Positions 34,163-41,500 of a stretch of 64,000 nucleotides of DNA are shown one piece after another. Made by a program: the position numbers and the translations under genes. How positions within the stretch are numbered: position 1 is the stretch's first letter; the number at the start of each line of letters is the position of its first letter. The stretch is from the NCBI GenBank assembly GCA_963762435.1, contig CAVXLN010000018.1, forward strand, positions 62,001 to 126,000. The letters are read 5' to 3'. The notes beneath the pieces are model-generated. The model was given only the letters and a program-made list of their open reading frames with translations, did no database searches and was not told the origin of the DNA. This stretch comes from JAXDMU01 sp963762435. Its GTDB lineage: Bacteria; Pseudomonadota; Alphaproteobacteria; ATCC43930; CGMCC-115725.

Positions 34163-35500
34163 ATGAGAAGGAAGAGCCGCTTCAGACGCCGATTGCTCTT
34201 CGGCGAGCAGATCCTTTGGGAAGGCCGGCCCGCGCTGTGGCCGATCTTCGTCCGCCGCGACCTCTATCTCATCCCCTTCAGCCTGGCCTGGCTCGGCTTC
34301 GCGGCCTTCTGGACTTACGGCGTTGTCCACAGGCACGCGGCACTTTTCCTTCGGCTCTGGGGCGTGATGCTGGTCGGTGTCGGGCTGTTCCTGGTTATCG
34401 GCCGCTTTCTGCTCGATGCCTGGGGCCGCTACGGCATTCGCTATGCCGTCACGGATCAGCGCATCCTGATCTTGGGACCATTGCTTTTCCGCGATCGCTT
34501 TACCGCGCTGGCGCTCGCTGAGCTTCCCGATATCGAGCTGGTTCCCGGGCGTTCCGAGCTTGGCACGATCCGGTTCGGCAAGGCCCTATCGCGCGGCCTA
34601 AGCGGGGGGATCGGCTTTTTCTGCCCCTCTTTCGAACCGGCGCCGCAATTCATCGCGATTGCCCATGCGGACCGGGTGTTCGACCTGATCCAGCAGGCGA
34701 TCGGCAGATCATCCGGGAATACCGACGCTGGCAATAACGCATTGGACCCCCTGATCCCGGGGTGCGATCGTGGCTTGCAACAAGGCGGCGCGACTGCGAC
34801 CAGCCGGAGCGAGGGACGGGACATGGGTCTGGGATTCAGGATCAACAAGCGCCATCGCAAGGTTTCGGCCGAGCTCGTGGCGGCATTCCGGCCGCTGCCG
34901 GTCGCCAATATCAGCGATTGCATGGCGCGCATGACGGCCGGTGGGCCGCGGCTGCGGCCGATGCATGCGGGCGGCGTCATGGCCGGGCCGGCACTCACGG
35001 TCAGGACGCGGCCGGGCGACAATCTCATGGTGCACAAGGCGCTCGATCTCGCCGAGCCCGGCGATGTCGTCGTGGTCGATGGCGGCGGCGACCTCACCAA
35101 CGCGCTCATCGGCGAGATCATGTCGACCTATGCCCAAGCGCGCGGCATCGCCGGCATCGTCATCAACGGCTCGATCCGCGATGTCGACGCGCTCAGGGCC
35201 AGTCCTTTCCCGGTCTATGCCGCCGGCGTCACCCATCGCGGCCCCTACAAGGACGGGCCGGGCGAGATCAACGTCGCGATCGCGTTCGACGGCATGGTGA
35301 TCGAGCCGGGCGACCTCGTCATCGGCGACGGCGACGGGCTCCTCTGCGTGCCGTTCGAAGCGGCCGAGGCGATCTGCCAGGCCGCACAGAAGAAGCTCGC
35401 GGATGAGGAAAAAGTGCTGGGCACTATGCGGTCAGGCACGCTGCCCGACCGGTCCTGGATCGATGCCGCCCTCACGCGCCTCGGCTGCACCTTCGAATAG
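34163..35500 (+). CDS. PH-domain membrane protein in one open frame with an RraA-family domain
   Basis: One 445-residue ORF. Residues 1-185 hold two membrane segments (about 45-65 and 70-95) and a bacterial PH-like domain (RYAVTDQRILI). Residues 186-220 are low-complexity linker (SSGNTDAGNN onward). From residue 221 an RraA fold follows without a stop. This is either a true fusion or a PH gene that lost its stop, with the RraA part also made from its own start at 34823 (GAGGGACGGG ahead). See the separate entry for the RraA part. Confidence 0.55.
   Translation: MRRKSRFRRRLLFGEQILWEGRPALWPIFVRRDLYLIPFSLAWLGFAAFWTYGVVHRHAALFLRLWGVMLVGVGLFLVIGRFLLDAWGRYGIRYAVTDQRILILGPLLFRDRFTALALAELPDIELVPGRSELGTIRFGKALSRGLSGGIGFFCPSFEPAPQFIAIAHADRVFDLIQQAIGRSSGNTDAGNNALDPLIPGCDRGLQQGGATATSRSEGRDMGLGFRINKRHRKVSAELVAAFRPLPVANISDCMARMTAGGPRLRPMHAGGVMAGPALTVRTRPGDNLMVHKALDLAEPGDVVVVDGGGDLTNALIGEIMSTYAQARGIAGIVINGSIRDVDALRASPFPVYAAGVTHRGPYKDGPGEINVAIAFDGMVIEPGDLVIGDGDGLLCVPFEAAEAICQAAQKKLADEEKVLGTMRSGTLPDRSWIDAALTRLGCTFE
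34823..35500 (+). CDS. RraA family aldolase (4-carboxy-4-hydroxy-2-oxoadipate / HMG aldolase-like), internal start
   Basis: 225 residues from ATG 34823 (MGLGFRINKRHRKV), with a good ribosome site. VVVDGGGDLTNALIGEI and INGSIRDVDAL carry the family Arg-Asp metal and substrate residues. The class II pyruvate aldolases LigK/GalC share this fold. The neighbours support a role in aromatic (protocatechuate or gallate) meta-cleavage: a LigJ-like hydratase two genes down makes the substrate of LigK. RraA itself regulates RNase E in enterobacteria, but that role is unlikely here. Confidence 0.8.
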   Translation: MGLGFRINKRHRKVSAELVAAFRPLPVANISDCMARMTAGGPRLRPMHAGGVMAGPALTVRTRPGDNLMVHKALDLAEPGDVVVVDGGGDLTNALIGEIMSTYAQARGIAGIVINGSIRDVDALRASPFPVYAAGVTHRGPYKDGPGEINVAIAFDGMVIEPGDLVIGDGDGLLCVPFEAAEAICQAAQKKLADEEKVLGTMRSGTLPDRSWIDAALTRLGCTFE

Positions 35501-35580
35501 TGCCAAGATCAGAATCAGCAACTTCAAATCCGGCCTGACCGGAAGACAGGCGTGACTAGGCTCATGCCGGGAGGAAACCC

Positions 35581-36921
35581 ATGACGTCCCAACCCCAGAC
35601 CGGCCCGCTCGGCGACGCCACCATCCGCCGCGTCTTCTGGCGCGTGATGCCGTTCCTGTTCCTGGCGATGTTCTTCAACTACCTGGACCGCATCAATATC
35701 GGCTTCGCCAGCTTGCGCATGAACCAGGATCTGTCGCTCTCGCCCGCGGTCTTCGGCTTCGGCGCCAGCATCTTCTTCCTGGGCTACATGGTGCTCGAGG
35801 TGCCGAGCAACCTCGCGATGCATCGGCTGGGTGCCCGCCTCTGGATCGCGCGCATCCTCTTGAGCTGGGGCCTCATCGCCGCGCTCATGGCCTTCGTCTG
35901 GAACGGGCCCAGCTTCTACGCGCTGCGCTTCTTCCTGGGTGCCGCCGAGGCGGGCTTCCTGCCCGGCCTCGCCCTTTACCTCACCTTCTGGTTCCCGACC
36001 GCCTATCGCGCCCGCGCCGTCGGCGGCTACATCATCGCGGGCCAGTTCGCGGCCGTGATCGGCGGCCCGCTCTCGACCCAGATCATGACCTATGGCGACG
36101 GGTTCGGCGGCCTCCATGGCTGGCAATGGATGTTCGTGCTCGAAGGCGTGCCGGCGATGCTGCTGGGCCTCGTCTTCCTTCGCTTCCTGCCCAACCGGCC
36201 GGAAGAGGCGGATTGGCTCGAGCCCGCCGAACGCGGCTGGCTCACGGGCGAGCTGGCGCGCGAGCGGGCGGCCCTCGAGAAGGACCGGACCTTCAAGTTC
36301 GGCGACATCTTCGTCGATGCGCGCGTCTGGTGTCTCGCCATCCTGTTCGGCTCCGCACTCGTCGGCCTCTATGGCCTGCTCATCTGGCTGCCGCAGATCA
36401 TCAAGGGCATGGGCAACCTCACCGATATCGAGATCGGCTGGCTCTCGGCTCTGCCGCCGCTGCTCGGTGTCGCCGGCCAGCTGCTGGTCAGCCGCAGCTC
36501 GGACCGCACCGGCGATCGCAAGTACCATCTGGCCGCGGTCTATCTTCTGGCCGCGATCGGCATGGCCGGCAGCGCCGTCGCGACCGATCCGGTCCTCTCC
36601 TACATCTGCCTTTGCATCGTGGGTTTCGCCATCCCGGCCGGCAATCCGCTGTTCTGGAGCCTCAACTCCTCGCTCATGACCGGGGCGGCGGGGGCGGCGG
36701 CGATCGCCTTCATCAACACGGTGGCGCAGTTCGGCGGCCTCATCGGCCCCTGGCTAATCGGTTTCGTCAAGGGCGAGACCGGCAGCTTCACCTTGGCGCT
36801 GCTCACGCTCACGGCGTTCCTGGTGCTGGCCTCGATCATCGCCGTCTTCATGCGGGTCGAGCCCAAGCCCGGCAGCGGGCGTCCGGTCGCCGTCGACAAT
36901 GCCGGAGAGGTCCCCTCATGA
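35581..36921 (+). CDS. MFS transporter, anion:cation symporter (ACS) family
   Basis: 446 residues, 12 membrane segments. NYLDRINIGFASLRM near the N-terminus is the ACS family signature (tartrate, phthalate and hydroxyphenylacetate transporters), and the WFPTAYRARA loop agrees. GGGAGGAAACCC gives a strong ribosome site. It probably imports an aromatic or dicarboxylic acid used by the RraA/LigJ genes. Its stop overlaps the LigJ start. Confidence 0.9.
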   Translation: MTSQPQTGPLGDATIRRVFWRVMPFLFLAMFFNYLDRINIGFASLRMNQDLSLSPAVFGFGASIFFLGYMVLEVPSNLAMHRLGARLWIARILLSWGLIAALMAFVWNGPSFYALRFFLGAAEAGFLPGLALYLTFWFPTAYRARAVGGYIIAGQFAAVIGGPLSTQIMTYGDGFGGLHGWQWMFVLEGVPAMLLGLVFLRFLPNRPEEADWLEPAERGWLTGELARERAALEKDRTFKFGDIFVDARVWCLAILFGSALVGLYGLLIWLPQIIKGMGNLTDIEIGWLSALPPLLGVAGQLLVSRSSDRTGDRKYHLAAVYLLAAIGMAGSAVATDPVLSYICLCIVGFAIPAGNPLFWSLNSSLMTGAAGAAAIAFINTVAQFGGLIGPWLIGFVKGETGSFTLALLTLTAFLVLASIIAVFMRVEPKPGSGRPVAVDNAGEVPS

Positions 36922-37943
36922 TCATCGATTGCCACGGCCACTACACCACCTCGCCGCCCGAGCATGAGGGCTGGCGCAAGGCTCAGGTGGCGGCCAAGGG
37001 CGACAAGGCGCAGGTGCCGCCCCCGCCAATCATCAGCGACGAGGCGATCCGCGACAGCGTCGTCACTGGCCAGATCCGGGTCCAGCGCGAGCGCGGCACC
37101 GATCTCACCATCTTCTCGCCGCGCGCCGCCGGCATGGCGCATCATGATGGCGATGCCGCGATGAATGCCCGCTGGTCGGAGCTCTGCAACACGCTGATCC
37201 ACCGCGTCGTGACGATGTTCCCCAAGAATTTCGTCGGCGTGTGCCAGCTGCCCCAGGCGCCCGGCGTCAGACCGGACAACTGCATTGCCGAGCTCGAGCG
37301 CTGCGTCACCGAGCTGGGCTTCGTCGGCTGCAACCTCAACCCCGACCCCTCGGGCGGCTATTGGACCGACCCGCCGCTGACTGACCGCTGGTGGTATCCG
37401 CTCTATGAGAAGATGGTCGAGCTCGACGTGCCGGCCATGGTCCATGTCAGCTCGTCCTGCAACCCGAACTTCCACGCGACGGGCGCCCACTACATGAATG
37501 GCGACACGACCGCCTTCATGCAGTTCCTGACCTCCGATTTGTTCCGGGATTTCCCGACGCTCAAATTCATCATCCCGCATGGCGGCGGTGCCGTGCCCTA
37601 TCATTGGGGCCGCTATCGGGGGCTGGCGCAGGATATGGGCCGCCCGCCGCTGACCGAGCACCTGCTCAAGAACGTGTTCTTCGACACCTGCGTCTATCAC
37701 CAGCCGGGTGCGGAGCTTCTCGCCAAGGTCATCCCGGTCAAGAACATCCTCTTCGCGTCGGAAGTGATCGGCGCCGTCCGCGGCATCGACCCCGAAACCG
37801 GCCACCATTTCGACGACACCAAGCGCTATATCGACGCCGTGCCCTGGCTCACCGATGCCGACCGTGGCCGGATCTATGAGGGCAATGCACGACAGGTCTA
37901 TGGGCGGTTGTCGGCGCAGCTGGAGCGGCAATTCGCGGCGTGA
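36918..37943 (+). CDS. ligJ: Amidohydrolase family protein, 4-oxalomesaconate hydratase (LigJ)-like
   Basis: A 341-residue protein beginning MIIDCHGHYTT, with the metal-binding HxH. The rest resembles LigJ of the protocatechuate 4,5-cleavage path (SPRAAGMAHH, FVGVCQLPQAPG, NLNPDPSGGYWTDPPL). LigJ hydrates 4-oxalomesaconate to 4-carboxy-4-hydroxy-2-oxoadipate. Co-translated with the MFS gene by ATGA overlap. The ring-cleavage dioxygenase genes are not in the window. Confidence 0.82.
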   Translation: MIIDCHGHYTTSPPEHEGWRKAQVAAKGDKAQVPPPPIISDEAIRDSVVTGQIRVQRERGTDLTIFSPRAAGMAHHDGDAAMNARWSELCNTLIHRVVTMFPKNFVGVCQLPQAPGVRPDNCIAELERCVTELGFVGCNLNPDPSGGYWTDPPLTDRWWYPLYEKMVELDVPAMVHVSSSCNPNFHATGAHYMNGDTTAFMQFLTSDLFRDFPTLKFIIPHGGGAVPYHWGRYRGLAQDMGRPPLTEHLLKNVFFDTCVYHQPGAELLAKVIPVKNILFASEVIGAVRGIDPETGHHFDDTKRYIDAVPWLTDADRGRIYEGNARQVYGRLSAQLERQFAA

Positions 37944-38023
37944 GGACAGCGGGCCATCGAGAACATGGTGTGGATCCAGAGCCGGTAGCGTCCTCGTTCA
38001 ACAGACGAACTGTGGAGCTCGGC

Positions 38024-38245
38024 ATGCTCAGCTTCCAAGTGAGGCCTTGGTTCAAGGGCCAAGGCGTTCAGATTGATTGCGATGATGCCGGTCTTCAGAG
38101 GCTTATCGAGGCGCTCCAGGAAGTGCAGAGAGCCGGTCATCTTCACCTTCGCGCTCCGTCGAGTGGCGGTGCCGAACTGAGCGATGTCACACCCTTCGGG
38201 CAGCCTGCCATCGGCAATGTAATTATCACCACGGGCGGCGACTGA
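38024..38245 (+). CDS. Imm32 family immunity-like protein
   Basis: 73 residues from ATG 38024 (MLSFQVRPWFKGQGVQI). The pattern DDAGLQRLIEALQEVQRAG then HLHLRAPSSGGAELS matches immunity protein 32 of polymorphic toxin systems. No toxin gene is adjacent. The ATG at 37940 extends into the LigJ end and is not family-like. Base use is more AT-rich than in the neighbours, which fits acquisition. Confidence 0.7.
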   Translation: MLSFQVRPWFKGQGVQIDCDDAGLQRLIEALQEVQRAGHLHLRAPSSGGAELSDVTPFGQPAIGNVIITTGGD

Positions 38246-38310
38246 GTACGCTCGATCATCAGCATTGGCTTAACCGCGCGTGCTCGTCATAGCGGCTTTC
38301 ATGTTGTCGT

Positions 38311-38387
38311 TCTCGCTTAGCGAGACAGCCAACGATAGGATTTATCCCATCTCAGATGGGAAATAACCCATCGCTTCCTATCGTTGG
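38311..38387. repeat. Nested palindromic element upstream of folC
   Basis: TCTCGCT and AGCGAGA flank one base at 38311-38325. Then CCAACGATAGGA (38329-38340) and TCCTATCGTTGG (38376-38387) enclose the inner dyad CCCATCT-C-AGATGGG (38346-38360). The element ends 14 bases before the folC ATG. It could be a small mobile extragenic repeat, a transcript hairpin or an operator. Confidence 0.75.
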
Positions 38388-38401
38388 AAACCGCCGGTTC
38401 C

Positions 38402-39682
38402 ATGCCCCGCTCGGACGCAATTCTCGACCGCATGACCCGCCTCCATCCGAAGGCGATCGATCTCACGCTCGGCCGGATCGAGCGGCTTCTGTCCCTGCTC
38501 GGCGATCCGCACGAGCGCTTGCCGCCAGTCATCCATGTCGCCGGCACCAACGGCAAGGGCTCGACGGTGGCCACGCTGCGCGCCTGCCTCGAGGCGGCGG
38601 GGTATCGCGTCCACGCCTTCACCTCGCCGCATCTCGTCCGCTTCAACGAGCGCATCCGGCTCGCCGGCCGGCTTATCGAGGAGGAGGATCTCGCCGATCT
38701 TCTCGAAGAGGTCGAGCGCGTCAATGACGGCGGTTCCATTACCTTCTTCGAGATCACGACGGCCGCGACGTATCTCGCCTTCTCGCGCGTGGCGGCCGAT
38801 ATCGTGCTGCTGGAGACCGGGCTCGGCGGGCGCTGGGATACGACCAATCTCTTTGCCCAGCCGGCGGTGACCGCGATCACGCCCGTCGGTATGGACCATA
38901 TGCATTTCCTCGGCGACACGATCGCGAAGATCGCGGGCGAGAAGGCCGGCATCCTGAAGCATGGCAGGCCGGCCGTGATCGGCCCCCAGGTGCCGGAAGC
39001 CCTCGCCGTGATCGAAGCCGAAGCGGCGGCCTTGGGCGCGCCGCTCTTCCGCTTCGGCCGCGAATGGCGCGCCGAGCCGACCGCGACCGGCTGGCGCTAC
39101 GAGAGCGAGGCTCGACGTTGGGACCTGCCTCTCTCGCGCTTGCCAGGCCGACATCAGATCGACAATGCCGGCATTGCCATGACCGTGCTGGAGCAGCTCG
39201 AAGGCTTTACCGTCACGCGCGACCAGGCTGCGGCAGGCTTGGCCTCGGTCGAATGGCCGGCGCGGCTGCAGCGTCTCGTCAAAGGACCGCTGGTCGAAAT
39301 GCTGCCCGACGGCTGGGAGCTTTGGCTCGACGGCGCCCACAACCGGCACGGCGCCGATGCGCTGGCGCTTCAGGCCGAGAATTGGCGCGACCTGCCCCTC
39401 TACGGACTCTTCGGCGGGCTCACATCGCGCGATCCGGCCGATGTGCTGGCGCCGCTGGTCCCCTATCTGAAAGCCTTCCGCGGCGTCGCCATTCCCGGCG
39501 AGGCGAACGCCCATCCGGCCGATGCGATCGCCGCGGCGGGGCAGGTGCTCGGCCTCGAGTCCGAACCGGCCGCCTCGGTTGCCGCCGCGATCGACGCCTT
39601 CATCCGGCACCCCGGCCCGGCCCGTATCCTCATTTTCGGCTCGCTCTATCTCGCCGGCCATGTGCTGGCCGAAAACGGCTAG
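38402..39682 (+). CDS. folC: Bifunctional dihydrofolate synthase / folylpolyglutamate synthase
   Basis: 426 residues from ATG 38402 (MPRSDAILDRMTRLHP). The Mur-ligase ATP loop GTNGKGST is at 48-55. VLLETGLGGRWDTTN and LWLDGAHNRHG are further family motifs. It adds glutamate to dihydropteroate and folates. The upstream TTG 38384 would lie in the palindrome and is not favoured. It is the displaced member of the trpFBA-accD-folC block. Confidence 0.96.
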   Translation: MPRSDAILDRMTRLHPKAIDLTLGRIERLLSLLGDPHERLPPVIHVAGTNGKGSTVATLRACLEAAGYRVHAFTSPHLVRFNERIRLAGRLIEEEDLADLLEEVERVNDGGSITFFEITTAATYLAFSRVAADIVLLETGLGGRWDTTNLFAQPAVTAITPVGMDHMHFLGDTIAKIAGEKAGILKHGRPAVIGPQVPEALAVIEAEAAALGAPLFRFGREWRAEPTATGWRYESEARRWDLPLSRLPGRHQIDNAGIAMTVLEQLEGFTVTRDQAAAGLASVEWPARLQRLVKGPLVEMLPDGWELWLDGAHNRHGADALALQAENWRDLPLYGLFGGLTSRDPADVLAPLVPYLKAFRGVAIPGEANAHPADAIAAAGQVLGLESEPAASVAAAIDAFIRHPGPARILIFGSLYLAGHVLAENG

Positions 39683-39719
39683 CATCCGCTAGACTAGGCG
39701 CGCCAATAGGAGATCCCGC

Positions 39720-40646
39720 GTGTCGACCCTCTTCTATACCCATGCCGACTGCATCGAGCATGATCCGGGCGCCTATCACCCGGAATGCCCGGCGCGCCTC
39801 GCTTCCGTGCTCGAGGCGCTCAGGGCACCCCAATTCGCCGCCCTCATCCGGCGCGAGGCGCCGCTCGCCGAGCTTGCCGACATCGCGCGCGTCCATCCGC
39901 AGCGCCATATCGATGCCGTGCTCGCCGCCATTCCCGAGCGCGGCTATCGGCCGATCGACGGCGACACGATCCTGTCGCCGGGCTCCGGCAATGCAGCCTT
40001 GCGTGCCGCCGGCGCTGTCGTGGCCGCTGTCGATGCGGTCATGCGTGGCGAGGCCAAGAATGCGTTCTGCGCCGTCCGTCCGCCCGGCCATCATGCCGAG
40101 CCCGCGCAATCCATGGGCTTCTGCATCTTCAACAATATCGTGGTGGGGGCACAGCGCGCCCGCGCCGTCCATGGCGCCAGCCGCGTTGCCATCATCGATT
40201 TCGACGTTCATCACGGCAACGGGACCCAAGCCGTGGCCGAGCAGGATGCCGGCCTGTTCTACGCGTCGACCCATCAATGGCCGCTCTATCCCGGCACGGG
40301 CGCGGCGCACGAGACCGGGCTCGGCAATGTCGTGAATGCGCCGTTGCGGGCGGGCGCCGGCGGTCCTGAGTTCCGTCACGCCTTCGACGCCTTCATCATG
40401 CCGGCGCTCGAAGCCTGGGGTCCCGATCTCGTCATGATCTCGGCGGGATTCGACGCGCACAAGGACGACCCGCTGGGCGGCCTCCGGCTCGACGAGAGCG
40501 ACTATGTCTGGGTGACGGCACGCCTGGCGGCCTTTGCCGAGCGCGCCTGCCAGGGCAAGCTCGTCTCCGCACTTGAAGGCGGCTACGACCTCAACGCGCT
40601 GGCCTCAAGCACCGCCGCGCATGTGGCCGTGCTGATGGCCGCATAA
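39720..40646 (+). CDS. Histone deacetylase family protein
   Basis: 308 residues from GTG 39720 with AGGAG ahead. The zinc and catalytic residues of the arginase/deacetylase fold are present: PPGHHAE with His124-His125, IDFDVHHGNG with Asp162 and His164, and SAGFDAHKDDPLGG with the third Asp. Bacterial members deacetylate small molecules such as acetylpolyamines or acetylated proteins. In alphaproteobacteria it often precedes xseB. Here 4.5 kb of other genes intervene. Confidence 0.94.
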   Translation: MSTLFYTHADCIEHDPGAYHPECPARLASVLEALRAPQFAALIRREAPLAELADIARVHPQRHIDAVLAAIPERGYRPIDGDTILSPGSGNAALRAAGAVVAAVDAVMRGEAKNAFCAVRPPGHHAEPAQSMGFCIFNNIVVGAQRARAVHGASRVAIIDFDVHHGNGTQAVAEQDAGLFYASTHQWPLYPGTGAAHETGLGNVVNAPLRAGAGGPEFRHAFDAFIMPALEAWGPDLVMISAGFDAHKDDPLGGLRLDESDYVWVTARLAAFAERACQGKLVSALEGGYDLNALASSTAAHVAVLMAA

Positions 40647-40648
40647 AC

Positions 40649-40764
40649 CCCTCGCCCGCCTGGCGGGAGAGGGAGGGGCCCACGAAGTGGGAGGGTGAGG
40701 GTGGAGCGCTCACCCTCACCCGGCTCGCTATGTGCGCCACCCTCTCCCGCCACGCGGGCGAGGG
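40649..40764. repeat. 116-bp inverted-repeat extragenic element
   Basis: Outer arms 40649-40673 and 40740-40764 match at 24 of 25 bases (CCCTCGCCCGCC then TGGCGGGAGAGGG). An inner perfect dyad GGTGAGGGTG (40694-40703) / CACCCTCACC (40711-40720) lies between them. It sits between convergent stops and looks like the REP/BIME-type elements of proteobacteria. It could also terminate both transcripts. Confidence 0.85.
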
Positions 40765-40766
40765 TT

Positions 40767-41381
40767 CTACGCCCGCTCCGCCACGATCGCCGCCACCTCG
40801 CGGTTCTCGAGCTCGGCCGCGACCTTGGCGCGATCCTCGGCCGGGCGGTTCTGGCTCATCTTCCATTTGCCGTCGAGCCGGGTGATCACCATCGAGAAAC
40901 CGACGATGCCGTTCAGCATGCCGCGCACGAAATCGGCCGGTGCGTCGGAGACGGCCCAAGGCTCGGCCCGCCCGGCTTCGTGGACTTCCGTCAGCCGGGT
41001 CACGAGATCGAGCAGCCGGTCGGGATCGGTATAGAACTCGACCGGCCCATAGGCATGCACGGCGGCATAGTTCCAGGTCGGCACGACCCGGCCATTGGCC
41101 TGCTTCGTCGGGTAGAGCGACGGCGAGATATAGCTGTGCGGCCCGAGGAATGTGGCCAGCGCCTCGAATGCGCCTTCATGGCCGCGCCCCTGCGGGTTGG
41201 GCTTGGCGAGATGGCCTTCGAGCGTGCCGTAGGGCCCCGGCTCCGGCTTTACCAGCATCGGCACATGGCTCGCGATGAGCCCGTCGGATCCCAGCGTCAC
41301 CAGCGTGCCGAAGGCGATCTCGCGGATCGCCTCATGCAGCACCGGCACGCGGTCTTCCTTGAATTGAGCCGGAACATACAT
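40767..41381 (-). CDS. FMN-binding negative transcriptional regulator (PaiB family)
   Basis: 204 residues from ATG 41381 (MYVPAQFKEDRVPVL), the usual PaiB N-terminus. The upstream start at 41516 would overlap the next gene. WNYAAVHAYG and IVGFSMVITRLDGKWKMSQNR are typical of the split-barrel flavin-binding family. Its role in Bacillus is repression of protease and sporulation genes. In proteobacteria it is unknown and may be enzymatic. Confidence 0.88.
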   Translation of the reverse strand: MYVPAQFKEDRVPVLHEAIREIAFGTLVTLGSDGLIASHVPMLVKPEPGPYGTLEGHLAKPNPQGRGHEGAFEALATFLGPHSYISPSLYPTKQANGRVVPTWNYAAVHAYGPVEFYTDPDRLLDLVTRLTEVHEAGRAEPWAVSDAPADFVRGMLNGIVGFSMVITRLDGKWKMSQNRPAEDRAKVAAELENREVAAIVAERA

Positions 41382-41500
41382 GGCCGCACTCCTCACTCGA
41401 TCGTCTCGAATATTACCGCACCGGGACAGCCGTGGAACCTGTCTGGACAGCAGGGCGCCATGCGGGCTAGAGACGGCGGCCCCAATGGAGAAAGCGTGAC

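Noticed and set aside
34923..35500. RraA as a regulator of RNase E
   Set aside because: The context with LigJ and an ACS transporter favours an aldolase, and the RNase E role is known only in gammaproteobacteria.
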